Assembly: GCA_013697635.1 (NCBI GenBank)
Contig: JACCWM010000211.1
Span: forward strand, 62,001-126,000
DNA from: Lujinxingiaceae bacterium
GTDB lineage: Bacteria > Myxococcota_A > Bradymonadia > Bradymonadales > Bradymonadaceae
Reading direction: 5' to 3'
DNA: 64,000 bases
Part shown: positions 46,459 to 54,764 of the stretch, piece after piece
How the letters are laid out: every line of letters starts with the position of its first letter
How positions within the stretch are numbered: the first letter of the stretch is position 1
Made by a program: the position numbers and the translations under genes
The notes under the pieces: generated by a model
What the model was told of the DNA's origin: nothing
The model's input: only the letters and a program-made list of their open reading frames with translations
Databases searched by the model: none

Positions 46459-47192
46459 GCGAGGACCGCAGCTATCTGTATGGTGACGGTTTGTTCGAGA
46501 CGGTGCGCGTCGACGCCGGCGTGCGCTGGCTTTCGCGCCATGTTGGGCGGCTGACAGCGAGCGGGCAGGCGTTGGGGTTTCCGACCAGCGTGATTGACCA
46601 GGCTTGTGCGGCGCTCGAGGCGCTCGAGTCGGCGACGCCGGGGATCTGGCGTGTGACCATGAGTCGTCCTGGCGAGGGCATGGACTGGGGCGGGCAGGGC
46701 GGTGTCTCGGTGCGCTGCCGGCTGTTTTCGCCGGCGCTGCCACCCAAGCTCGGCCTGATGGCCGGCTTCTATTTGCCCGACGATATGCTCAGGCACCACA
46801 AGTCGACGAGTTATCTGGGGTATGTCGAGGCTCGCCGGCGCGCGAGGTTGGAGGGATTTGACGATGCGCTCTTGTTGTCTGCCGGCGGATTGGTTGGGGA
46901 GGCGACGGCGGCCAATGTCATCGTTGTGCTCTCCGGGCGTGCGGTGACGCCGCCGGTGCGAGGGATCGTGGCCGGCGTGACGCGTGCGGGCTTGATCGAG
47001 CTGGCAGCAACTCATGGCGAGGCTATCGAGGAGCGCGCGATCTTGCGCGCTGAGTTGGAACACGCCGATGAGATCGTGCTGGTTTCGGCGGGCGTGGGTG
47101 CGATGTCGGCCGCTTCGCTGTGTGGGCGAGCGTTGGGCAGCGTCTGGGGTGAGCGGGCGGCGAACTGGCTCGCTGAAGTGGCCCGTCGATGA
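46455..47192 (+). CDS. pabC: aminodeoxychorismate lyase (class IV aminotransferase fold)
   Basis: This is a PLP enzyme that releases pyruvate from aminodeoxychorismate to give p-aminobenzoate. The protein has 245 residues. The start MSEDRSYLYGDGLFETVRV matches the class IV N-terminus. HKSTSYLGYVEARRRAR carries Lys116 as the likely PLP lysine, and GEATAANVIVV is the cofactor phosphate-binding motif. Position between pabB and pabA, with four-base overlaps on both sides, settles it as PabC rather than a branched-chain aminotransferase. An in-frame extension upstream of 46455 lies inside pabB and is not used. Confidence 0.92.
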   Translation: MSEDRSYLYGDGLFETVRVDAGVRWLSRHVGRLTASGQALGFPTSVIDQACAALEALESATPGIWRVTMSRPGEGMDWGGQGGVSVRCRLFSPALPPKLGLMAGFYLPDDMLRHHKSTSYLGYVEARRRARLEGFDDALLLSAGGLVGEATAANVIVVLSGRAVTPPVRGIVAGVTRAGLIELAATHGEAIEERAILRAELEHADEIVLVSAGVGAMSAASLCGRALGSVWGERAANWLAEVARR

Positions 47193-47800
47193 AGCTATTG
47201 GCCAAGGTCGACAGGCGCTGGGAGCATCGCGAGGCTGGTGAAGTGGTGTTGCTCGATAATCGTGACTCCTTTGTCTACAACCTCGCGCATCGCTTCTTTG
47301 AGCTCGGCCAGCGCGTGGTCGTGGTGCGCAGCGACTCCGTGAGTCTCGAGGAGCTCATTGCGTGGCAGCCGAGAGCGTTGGTGGTGTCACCGGGGCCCGG
47401 CCATCCCGACGAGGCTGGCGTATCAGTGGAGTCGATTCGCCATTTCTGCGGGCAGGTGCCGATCCTGGGCGTCTGCCTTGGCCATCAGGCGATCGCGACG
47501 GCCTTTGGAGGCGTCGTCGAGGCCAGCGGGCGGCCTCGCCATGGCAAGAGCAGCATGGTTGAACACGATGGTCTCGGGCTCTTTGCTGGACTGGCCAATC
47601 CGGTTGAAGTCGGGCGTTATCATTCGCTGGTGGTACGGGAGCCCGTTGTGGCATGCCTGGAGATTACGGCGCGCGCCGATGGCTTCGTGATGGGGCTTGC
47701 GCACCGCGAGCACCCGACTTTTGGGGTGCAGTTTCACCCGGAGAGCGTATTGACGCCCGCCGGTTATGGTCTGTTGCAGAATTTTCTAAAGGTGCTTTGA
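47189..47800 (+). CDS. pabA: aminodeoxychorismate synthase component II, glutamine amidotransferase
   Basis: This subunit provides ammonia from glutamine to PabB. The protein has 203 residues. A ~16-residue N-terminal extension precedes the usual VVLLDNRDSFVYNLAH. The class I triad is visible: nucleophile Cys96 in GVCLGHQAI, and His and Glu in FHPES near 183-187. The ATGA overlap with pabC supports the long start. In other bacteria this subunit may also serve anthranilate synthase; the context here is p-aminobenzoate. Confidence 0.94.
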   Translation: MKLLAKVDRRWEHREAGEVVLLDNRDSFVYNLAHRFFELGQRVVVVRSDSVSLEELIAWQPRALVVSPGPGHPDEAGVSVESIRHFCGQVPILGVCLGHQAIATAFGGVVEASGRPRHGKSSMVEHDGLGLFAGLANPVEVGRYHSLVVREPVVACLEITARADGFVMGLAHREHPTFGVQFHPESVLTPAGYGLLQNFLKVL

Positions 47801-47801
47801 G

Positions 47802-48479
47802 ATGCCCGACCAAACACGCAATGTTTCGCCGAGTTTTCCCTACGATACGGTGCGCTTCGAAGACGGAACCAAGGCTGCAATTCCCCAGGGATGGGCCTTG
47901 CTGCCTCCTGGAGATGCCACGCTGACCCGGCGCGTCAAGGCGGCCGGTCCGAGTTGGACAGTGCAGGAGAAGAAGGGGCGCAAGACCTTCTCCCACGGCG
48001 TCTGGGCGCCCGCTGCCAACATCGAAGCCCAGCGCGAGAAGACCGAAGCCGAGCGAGAGACCCCCGAGTACGCGCGCAAGCGTGCCACGGATCTGGCACG
48101 CAAGGAGAAGAAGCACGAGGAATACGTCGAGGATTTTTGCGGGGCAGTGCTTAGCTACCTCAACTTCAACGAGCGCTTTGCGACGATTGCTAAGACGCTT
48201 GCCGAGGCGGTCACCGTGCACGCCACGCCGGTGGGAAGCGGCACGGTGGCACGCACCGAACGCATCCCTATCGAGGAGCGCGCCGAAGCGGCAGTGATCG
48301 CCTGGATGCGCCACCAGACCACGGCCTACGACGACATGCGCATCGCGCGGGTCAAGGGCAAGCGACGCGAGGTTCGCCGGGAGTTGGCGAAGCGCTCCAA
48401 GGCGCTGTTGCAGAGCTATCGTGATGGCGTGGCCGTCGCCGGCTGCCCGTTGCAAAAGGCGTTGGAGCAACGAGGCTAG
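47802..48479 (+). CDS. DUF2293-type protein
   Basis: This is a cytoplasmic, basic protein of 225 residues starting 1 bp after pabA. The N-terminal ~70 residues (FPYDTVRFEDGTKAAIPQGWALLPPGDATLTRRVKAAGPSW) look like a small beta domain. The C-terminal part has ERAEAAVIAWMRHQTTAYDD and KRREVRRELAKRSKALLQSYR, the DUF2293 pattern. That family has no firm function; the Arg-rich helix suggests nucleic-acid binding. The coding end overlaps the convergent TPR gene by 4 bp. Confidence 0.78.
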   Translation: MPDQTRNVSPSFPYDTVRFEDGTKAAIPQGWALLPPGDATLTRRVKAAGPSWTVQEKKGRKTFSHGVWAPAANIEAQREKTEAERETPEYARKRATDLARKEKKHEEYVEDFCGAVLSYLNFNERFATIAKTLAEAVTVHATPVGSGTVARTERIPIEERAEAAVIAWMRHQTTAYDDMRIARVKGKRREVRRELAKRSKALLQSYRDGVAVAGCPLQKALEQRG

Positions 48480-51394
48480 ATCTCGTGGATGATCCGCTCG
48501 GTGGCGTCCCAGAGCTTGCGCATCTCGAGGCGTTTGAAGATCTCGCCGGCGAGCTCGAGCTGCTTTTTGCCCTGGACGAGTTGGCCCTGCTCGACAAGGA
48601 AGTGACCATAGCTTGAGAGGCAGCGGCCAAGTTGGCTCTCGTTGCCGACCTCTTCGAGGATGGCGATGGCGTCGCGGTAGTGGTTGTCGGCCAGGGCAAT
48701 GCTTTGTTGGCCCAGCTCATTGTCAAAGATGAAGTGGGCGTGCACGTCGGCCAGGCTCTGGGTGCCGATGCCGATGAGCACCTGGGCTTCGAGGCCGCGG
48801 GCGAGTTCGAGGGCGTCGCCGATGCGCTCGAGGGCGAGCTTGCGATCGGAGTCCTTAAGGGCAAGCTTGCTCAAGTTTCGCAGCACGTCGAAGAGCACGC
48901 GCTTCTCACCGCTGTCTTCGGCGACCTGCATGGCTTGGGTGAGCACCTCGGCGGCCTGATCGGCCAAACCGGCCATCAAGTAGGCCTCGCCCAGGTTGTT
49001 GAGCACGATGCCCTCGAGGCCGCGGTAGCCAATGTTGCGGGCCATCTGAAGGGCTTCTTTGAAGAGGGTGGTGGATTGCTCGACCTCACCGCGCTCAAGG
49101 CACAAGACACCAAGATTGTTGAAGCTGTCGGCGACGCCCTGACGATCATCGATCGAGCGGCGAAGCTCGAGGGCTTCTCGAAAGTAGACCATGGCGTCGC
49201 GCAGCTCGCCGCGCTGCAACTTGAGCGAACCCAGGTGGTTGAGGCTGAGCGCGATCGAGCGCGCATCGGCGGTCTCGCGGCGAAGCTGGAGGCCCGACGA
49301 GTAGAATTGCAGGGCACGGTCGTATTGGCCGCGGATCCAGTGAATCTTGCCGATGTCGTCCAGCGTGCTGGCAACGCCTCGGATGTCGGCGTCCTTTCGA
49401 AACAGGTCGAGTGCACGCTCGAAGTTATCGAGGGCCTCGTCGTATTCGCCGAGGCTGCGGTAGGCGCGACCGATCTTGTTGTAGGCGACGCCGCCCTTGG
49501 CCGAGTCGTTGATGATCCAGGAGAAGCGCAGCATCTCGCGAAAGTAGGCCAAGGACTGGTCGTACTCGCCGAGCAGATCGTGGACGCCGCCAAGGTCGTG
49601 GAAGGCGCGCAGTTTGAGGGCGATGTCGGCGTCACTCAAATAGGACAGGCCCTTGGTGTAGAGCTCGACGGACTTTCGGTTCATGTAGCGGGCGCGGGCG
49701 TAGTCGGCAGCATCGATGTACTTTCTGGCAGCTTGTTCCAGGCAGCGGGCGCTGTCGTAGTGGCGCGCGATCATCTCGGCGGCGCGGTGGGCATCGTCGC
49801 CGTCGCCGGCGTTGCGCTCGACCCACTGAGCGATCAGACGATGGTAGCGCTGCTTGCGGGCGCTGTTGAGATGGCTGTAGAGCGCCTCGCGCTCGATGCG
49901 GTGTTTGAACTGAAGCTCCTCGAAGCCGCGAATCCAGCTGTCGTCTTGACGGCGGATCATGTCCTTTCGCTCCAGGCTCTCGAGGATTTCGGCGAGGCGC
50001 TCGTCGATGGTGACGTCGGCCCAGTAGCGAACGTTGTTTTGATCCTGGTCGATCTGCAGGTGGTAGAGACAGCGCACGAGTTCGGGCCAAAAAAAGGTGC
50101 CCACGGTCGCGGCCATCTCGAGGACGTTGCGCTCGTCGTCGGTCAGGGCGTTGAGGCGCGCCTGCACGGTCTCCTCGACCGTGGAGGGCAGCGCGATCTC
50201 GGCAACGCGCTCGGTGTGGATCTTCCAGTCCTGCTGGCGCGTATCGATCACACCTTCGCTGATCAGTATGCGAAGCATCTCCTCGACCGAGAGCGGGTTT
50301 CCATGGGCGCTCGCGACGATCTTCTCCAGCAACGCCGAGGGCACCTCGCCCGCCTTTCGTAGCGTATCGCGCACGAAGTCGCACACTTCTGTGTCGCTCA
50401 GTGGGCGAAGCGCTATCGGGATCTCGACGTTGAGCTCCTTGACGAGCTGGTGGGTGATCAGCTCATCGGGGTTCCACGACAGGATAAAGAGGATCGGGGC
50501 GCCGATGAGGTGGCGCGTCAAGTGAGCGACGAGATTGAGCGATTGGCCCGTGGCGTATTGCAGGTCTTCAAAGATGATGACGAGCGGGTTTTTGCGCGCG
50601 TCAGCGCGCAGCAGCTGCTCGACGGCGTCAAAGCAGCGCTCTTCGAGCTGAAAAGCGCCCTCCGTGTCGCGAAAATTCGGGACGTAGGGTGAATTGGGAA
50701 AGGAGAGACCGACGAGATGGCCAACCAGGTGGCTGACGCGCTCGGCGTCCTGGCTGCCAATGATGGCTTCGACGGCCTCCTCGAGCTGGCGGCGCGCGGT
50801 TGCCGGCGCTTCTTGATCCGAGATGTAGAAGCGGTTCTTGAGCAGGCGACCAAACATCGAGTAGGCGCCGCCGACCTCGTCGCGACAAGCGGCCTGCAGA
50901 AAAACCGTTTCGGAGTAGGCTTCCTCGATCTGGCGCTGGAACTCGGCTATCAAACGGCTCTTTCCAAGCCCGAGCGAGCTTGCCACCGAGACCAGCACGG
51001 CGCGCTGCTCGTCGCTGGCGCTTGCCAGAGCCTTGTGCAGGCTGGCGATATCACCGGCGCGCCCGACCATGCGTGTTTCAATGCCGTAGACGCGCCAGGT
51101 CTCGAGCGGCTCACGCTCGCGTGCGCGGCTCAGCGTGACGATGCGCGTGATCACCGCCATCGGTGAGCCGCAGGAGGTGCAATACTCTGCGCTGACGGTG
51201 TTGCCCGCGCTGCACGAGGGGCATGGCGTGCGGTCGGCCGACTCGCTGAGCGCCTCACATTGACCGCAAAGGGGCGCGCCCCATGCGACTTCGATGCCAC
51301 ATTGATCGCAGCAAGGTTCGGGTAAGGTGGCGCTGCAACGGGTGCAAAGCGAGGAGCGTTCTTCGTTGAAATAGCCACAGTAAGTACAGTTCAT
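48476..51394 (-). CDS. double-zinc-ribbon / AAA-type NTPase / TPR regulatory protein
   Basis: This protein has 972 residues. The N-terminal 80 residues hold about six C-x2-C knuckles (MNCTYCGYF, LCTRCSA, CCDQCGI, LCGQCEA, PCPSCSA, YCTSCGS), that is, several zinc ribbons. Residues ~108-480 are a STAND-like ATPase: VGRAGDIASLHKAL, Walker A SSLGLGKSRLIAEF, Walker B PLVIIFEDLQYA, and an HGNPLSVEEMLRILI helix-turn region. Residues ~560-940 are about ten TPR repeats (AYNKIGRAYRSLGEYDEALDNFERALDLF and similar). The plan is that of the ATPase-TPR part of soluble class III adenylyl cyclases and kinase-linked regulators, but no cyclase or kinase domain is present. A signalling or scaffold function is inferred. 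Confidence 0.85.
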   Translation of the reverse strand: MNCTYCGYFNEERSSLCTRCSATLPEPCCDQCGIEVAWGAPLCGQCEALSESADRTPCPSCSAGNTVSAEYCTSCGSPMAVITRIVTLSRAREREPLETWRVYGIETRMVGRAGDIASLHKALASASDEQRAVLVSVASSLGLGKSRLIAEFQRQIEEAYSETVFLQAACRDEVGGAYSMFGRLLKNRFYISDQEAPATARRQLEEAVEAIIGSQDAERVSHLVGHLVGLSFPNSPYVPNFRDTEGAFQLEERCFDAVEQLLRADARKNPLVIIFEDLQYATGQSLNLVAHLTRHLIGAPILFILSWNPDELITHQLVKELNVEIPIALRPLSDTEVCDFVRDTLRKAGEVPSALLEKIVASAHGNPLSVEEMLRILISEGVIDTRQQDWKIHTERVAEIALPSTVEETVQARLNALTDDERNVLEMAATVGTFFWPELVRCLYHLQIDQDQNNVRYWADVTIDERLAEILESLERKDMIRRQDDSWIRGFEELQFKHRIEREALYSHLNSARKQRYHRLIAQWVERNAGDGDDAHRAAEMIARHYDSARCLEQAARKYIDAADYARARYMNRKSVELYTKGLSYLSDADIALKLRAFHDLGGVHDLLGEYDQSLAYFREMLRFSWIINDSAKGGVAYNKIGRAYRSLGEYDEALDNFERALDLFRKDADIRGVASTLDDIGKIHWIRGQYDRALQFYSSGLQLRRETADARSIALSLNHLGSLKLQRGELRDAMVYFREALELRRSIDDRQGVADSFNNLGVLCLERGEVEQSTTLFKEALQMARNIGYRGLEGIVLNNLGEAYLMAGLADQAAEVLTQAMQVAEDSGEKRVLFDVLRNLSKLALKDSDRKLALERIGDALELARGLEAQVLIGIGTQSLADVHAHFIFDNELGQQSIALADNHYRDAIAILEEVGNESQLGRCLSSYGHFLVEQGQLVQGKKQLELAGEIFKRLEMRKLWDATERIIHEI

Positions 51395-51504
51395 ACAAAA
51401 ACACTCTTGCCACGTGTGAGACGCGCGAATCAGGGCCGGCGAAGCTCCTGACTAGAGCGTTTCCGTTGAAAGATCAAGAGCTTTCCTGTGTGCTAATTAC
51501 TCGC

Positions 51505-52905
51505 TCAACGCTCGGCAAAGGTGTCAGGCTCGACGAGCACGGCCTTGCCGCCGGTCGTTTCAATGACGTCTTTGAAGCTGCGAGCGCGCTCATTGGCCAG
51601 TCCCCACGCGATTACGCACGGGGCGTTTTCAGCCAGACGAAGGGCGGCGTGGTACTCGATCGAGAGCAGGATGCTGAGCACTTGGCCGATGCGGCGATCG
51701 GAGTAGCCAGGATGGCGCAGGACGACATCGACAAGCGGAGTTGTCGCATCGGGGCGGCGAAGGCGCTGGTCGGCAAAATCGCCCTTTCGAAGCCCATCGC
51801 CGGCTGCACCACTCGCTGCAGCGAAGCCGCCGGCGCCAAGGTCAAGCACGATGCCGTCGTTATTTGTGGTAGCGCCTTGGCCAGGCAGCGGGGCGGGACT
51901 GGCAGAGAGGATCGTGCTCGAAGCGCTTGCGCTCGCTGGCGCTGCGTCCTGGCGAAGTCCCAGTACATCGAAGATGTCGATGCCAAGGCGGCCAAAGTCC
52001 TGGATTTTTTGAAAGTAAGCCTCGATTTTATGCTGCAAATCGGCGCGGCCTGCCGGGTTGCGCAGGGTTTCGTCGGCTGATTGGATACGCAGATAGAAGT
52101 TGCTTTGGTGGGGCTCGGAGAGCGCGCGCTCGGCGCGCTCGGAGTCGCCAAGTGGGGTGACATCGGCGTCAAAGCGAACACGCAGGTGGTGCGCGAGCCC
52201 GTCGGCAAGGCGCGTGAGTTCCACAGGGCGCAAGACGGTGTCGACGCTGACCGCGGCCTCGAGGTGGTCGCCGACAACCGACACGTTGGCGCGCTCGATG
52301 TTGCCGGTCTCAGCGAAGGCTGGAGCGGTTGCTGAGCTGGCGCCGCTTCCGATCGTTTCGAAGACGAAGCCCTCGGTCGATGTTCCCCCAGCCTGCGGCA
52401 ACGCCGTTTCGGGCTGGGCTGGCGAGGCCTCGTTGGCGGGCATCGCGACGCCCAGCGCCTCTTTGAGCGATGCCACGCTGAGCCCTTCATCGGCGCCTGC
52501 GACCAGATCGCCCAACTTCATCAGGGCGAGCAGGGCCTTTCGATAGGTTTCGACGCCGTCTTGGGTGTCCAGCGCAAGCGTTGTGCTGAGCTCCCAGGGG
52601 ACTTGTTTGCTTTGCGCCTGCCAGACGGTGTTGCTTCGCTGAGCGAGTCCGGCCACGAGGGCATCGAGAACGGCGTCCGTCTGGGCCGTGGATGGGCCGG
52701 GCGCGATCTGAGCGCGCAGGGCGAGCGAGTCTTCGGCGTCGTTGGGCGAGGCCAGAACCCGCAAAAAGCCGGTGCGGGCAAAGCGCGCGAGGGTCTGAAA
52801 CCACATGCCATGCGCGCCATCAGGGGCGGCGGTGGACTGCGGGGTGATGCCAAGCTCGTCGAGAACCTGACGCCAGGCGGACTCAGTATGGGTGTCGGGG
52901 GACAT
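51505..52905 (-). CDS. uncharacterised protein with possible L7/L12-like C-terminal fold
   Basis: This is a cytoplasmic protein of 466 residues with no signal peptide. The N-terminal ~155 residues are mainly helical. Two Ala/Ser/Thr/Pro-rich linkers (~155-195 and ~325-345) separate a central region with (V/A)-SVDTVLRPVELTRLADGLAHHLRVRFDADVT. The last ~65 residues (VVLRHPGYSDRRIGQVLSILLSIEYHAALRLAENAPCVIAWGL...FKDVIETTGGKAVLVEP) resemble the ribosomal L7/L12 C-terminal alpha/beta fold, which is also found in unrelated proteins. GGAG lies seven bases before ATG. Function unknown. Confidence 0.7.
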   Translation of the reverse strand: MSPDTHTESAWRQVLDELGITPQSTAAPDGAHGMWFQTLARFARTGFLRVLASPNDAEDSLALRAQIAPGPSTAQTDAVLDALVAGLAQRSNTVWQAQSKQVPWELSTTLALDTQDGVETYRKALLALMKLGDLVAGADEGLSVASLKEALGVAMPANEASPAQPETALPQAGGTSTEGFVFETIGSGASSATAPAFAETGNIERANVSVVGDHLEAAVSVDTVLRPVELTRLADGLAHHLRVRFDADVTPLGDSERAERALSEPHQSNFYLRIQSADETLRNPAGRADLQHKIEAYFQKIQDFGRLGIDIFDVLGLRQDAAPASASASSTILSASPAPLPGQGATTNNDGIVLDLGAGGFAAASGAAGDGLRKGDFADQRLRRPDATTPLVDVVLRHPGYSDRRIGQVLSILLSIEYHAALRLAENAPCVIAWGLANERARSFKDVIETTGGKAVLVEPDTFAER

Positions 52906-53039
52906 GCGCGTTCTCCAGGCCGGAAGATCTCAAGGGACAACGCTGATTTCTAATCGACATTCCCGCTCCAACGCAAGTGGAGGATGAAAGTCGTGCCTGG
53001 ATTGAGGTAGGAAGTGCAGTAAGCGTGGGGCAAAACCAA

Positions 53040-53216
53040 TCAGGACATGTCGATGATGATCACGCCACGCTCGGACTCGGTCTCTTCTTCCGATTCGTGC
53101 TCGCGCTCACGGCGGGGCTCGTAGTCGGGAATGTAGAGGGGAAGCTCCAGGGCCTCGGGTTGCCATTCACTACGCTGGCGCTTGAGTTCATCGTAAATGA
53201 GGTGCTCGGGAAGCAT
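53040..53216 (-). CDS. 58-residue small acidic protein
   Basis: This is a short frame of 58 residues beginning MLPEHLIYDELKRQRSEW. It continues through PLYIPDYEPRRERE to an acidic stretch (ESEEETESERG) and ending GVIIIDMS. GGAG lies five bases before ATG, and a near-consensus sigma70 promoter lies about 110 bp upstream. Codon use is GC-rich at third positions as in neighbouring genes. The compact mix of a hydrophobic start, Pro-Asp-Tyr-Glu-Pro motif and acidic tail looks like a real conserved small protein rather than chance. Function unknown. Confidence 0.75.
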   Translation of the reverse strand: MLPEHLIYDELKRQRSEWQPEALELPLYIPDYEPRREREHESEEETESERGVIIIDMS

Positions 53217-53327
53217 CGCGACTCCGTCTTTATGGAGGCTGGTGAGGCCCTTTGGACATCTTGGCAGCAGGTGTCTCCGCCACTGGTGGGATCATAACCG
53301 GCTGGCCGTTTACAATCTTCCTGTATC

Positions 53328-53356
53328 ATTCTAGTTAGAGTGAAAAAAATGTCCAA
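53328..53356 (-). promoter_or_regulatory. sigma70-type promoter for the 58-residue protein gene
   Basis: On the minus strand, TTGGAC (53351-53356) and TAGAAT (53328-53333) have an exact 17-bp spacer containing a T-rich run, each matching four or five consensus bases. It points at the small gene starting at 53216 and is the best promoter I see in the window. Confidence 0.65.
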
Positions 53357-53379
53357 CTCTTTTATGCCCATTTTGGACA
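53350..53379. promoter_or_regulatory. possible operator: TGTCCAA / TTGGACA inverted repeat
   Basis: TGTCCAA at 53350-53356 and TTGGACA at 53373-53379 are perfect 7-bp inverse copies. The first overlaps the -35 box of the promoter above, so a dimeric regulator could bind here. The centre-to-centre distance of 23 bp is compatible with two helical turns. Confidence 0.35.
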
Positions 53380-53409
53380 CGTCATCCGACCTGAATACCT
53401 GAGCGATAT

Positions 53410-53694
53410 TCAGGGTTTGTCGTCGATCGCAGAGTCGCCGTTCTGCTGGTCAACGGTCGGTTGGCTCTCTTCGCCAAAAGCTTCGTCGACGGATTCGCTG
53501 CTTGTTTGGAGCGCAGGCTCGCGATCTAGTGTAGCGAGAAACTCCTGGTCGAAGATCTCCTCGAAGGCGACGAGCTGAGATGTCTGTTCGGGCACGAGCG
53601 TTGCGAGCGTCGCCCCGGTGGTGAAGGCGGTGGTCTGAGCGACGCGCTTTTGGGTGAGGGCACGAAGCGAGGGGACTTTCTCGTTGGCGTTCAT
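53410..53694 (-). CDS. small acidic hypothetical protein
   Basis: This protein has 94 residues, starting at MNANEKVPSLRALTQK, 4 bp after the membrane-protein gene ends. The first half is neutral and Thr/Ala-rich (TQKRVAQTTAFTTGATLATLVPEQTSQL); the second half is acidic (FEEIFDQEFLATLDREP, ESVDEAFGEES). No signal peptide, helix-spanning segment or family is recognised. Spacing says it is co-transcribed with the membrane protein upstream. An upstream in-frame extension overlaps that gene and is not used. Confidence 0.6.
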   Translation of the reverse strand: MNANEKVPSLRALTQKRVAQTTAFTTGATLATLVPEQTSQLVAFEEIFDQEFLATLDREPALQTSSESVDEAFGEESQPTVDQQNGDSAIDDKP

Positions 53695-53698
53695 CGGG

Positions 53699-54670
53699 TC
53701 ACTTGGGTTCGGGGGCGCCGGGCGCGCGTCGTTCGCTGTAGAAGGCGAAGATCGCGCCGTAAAATAGCACGCCGACGCCGGCCAGCGAAGCAAACAAGAA
53801 GAGCTCGCCAGCGAGCCGGATCGCCAGACCGAGCAAGTCGAGCGCTGGTGCGAGCATCAGGGCGTTTTGGACCATCAAGACCACCCAGTAGATCGCCATG
53901 GGTATGAGCAAGACGGCCAGCATCGTGACAAAGATGCGGTAGAGCTCGAAGACGTGATCGGTGACGAAAGCGGCGGCCTTCAATACCGATTCTGTGAGGC
54001 TTTCGTCTTCGAGAAACATCGGAGCCGCGACGACTTCGACGCTCAAGCGCACGAGCACGGCCAAGACGGCATAGATCGACAGGCCAAGGGCCCACAGAGC
54101 TGCGCGGCCAAGCAGGGGAAGCTCGGCCAGACCGCCGCCGGGCCCAAGGGCAAGTGCGCTTGCGACGATCACGGATGCGGCACAGAGCACAAGGCCGGCA
54201 CGCGCGCCAAGCGAGACAAGCGAGAGGCCGATGACGCCATCGAGGCGCCGACTGGCGCGCTCGAAAAAGGGGATCGGCTCGTCGTCACCATCTTTCAGGC
54301 CCGATGCGAGCGTGGAGAAGACGCCGCCCATGACCAGAGCATCGACGAGCAATGCGCTCAACCAGACCACAAAGAGAATGCCGCAGCTTCCCAGCAAGAA
54401 GGCGGGGCTTCGCAAAATGGCGTTGAGTTCGAAGAGCCAGGAACTCGAGCGGCCCGTGTGCGCGAAGGCGTCGAGGTGGGCTGCAAACAGCGCGGCGATG
54501 CTGACCAGCGCGATCAGCGCCGCGACGCGCGCAAAGAAGCCCGATCCAATCTTCCAGACCACAAGGCGCGGGTTTTTGACGAGCACCGCGAAGGCGGTCT
54601 TATAGTAGGGCCAGGCCGTGAACTTGGTCTTGGCCACCGTGGCTTCGCTCTCAGTGTTTGTTGGGGTCAT
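53699..54670 (-). CDS. polytopic inner-membrane protein
   Basis: This protein has 323 residues with about six transmembrane helices, for example ARVAALIALVSIAALFAAH, AFLLGSCGILFVVWLSALLVDAL, LVLCAASVIVASALAL, LSIYAVLAVLVRL, FVTMLAVLLIPMAIYWVVLM and LFASLAGVGVLFYGAIFAFY. A soluble N-terminus (~30 residues) precedes them. The layout, with a conserved-looking FLEDESLTESVLKAAAFV amphipathic stretch between helices, resembles DUF-type proteins related to the glycerophosphodiesterase membrane domain. No catalytic motif is visible. It is divergent from the SDR gene. Confidence 0.72.
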   Translation of the reverse strand: MTPTNTESEATVAKTKFTAWPYYKTAFAVLVKNPRLVVWKIGSGFFARVAALIALVSIAALFAAHLDAFAHTGRSSSWLFELNAILRSPAFLLGSCGILFVVWLSALLVDALVMGGVFSTLASGLKDGDDEPIPFFERASRRLDGVIGLSLVSLGARAGLVLCAASVIVASALALGPGGGLAELPLLGRAALWALGLSIYAVLAVLVRLSVEVVAAPMFLEDESLTESVLKAAAFVTDHVFELYRIFVTMLAVLLIPMAIYWVVLMVQNALMLAPALDLLGLAIRLAGELFLFASLAGVGVLFYGAIFAFYSERRAPGAPEPK

Positions 54671-54764
54671 TGCCTGGCTTGCTCTGCGCGGGTGAAAATG
54701 CTCTTGTGGGGCTCCGAATGCAGTTTACTAGCCCGGCAAGACGATATCAAAGAGGTAGTTCGAC

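Noticed and set aside
53060-53380. 106-codon minus-strand frame
   Set aside because: It overlaps the small-gene promoter and the better-supported 58-residue gene in another frame, and has no ribosome site or patterned composition.
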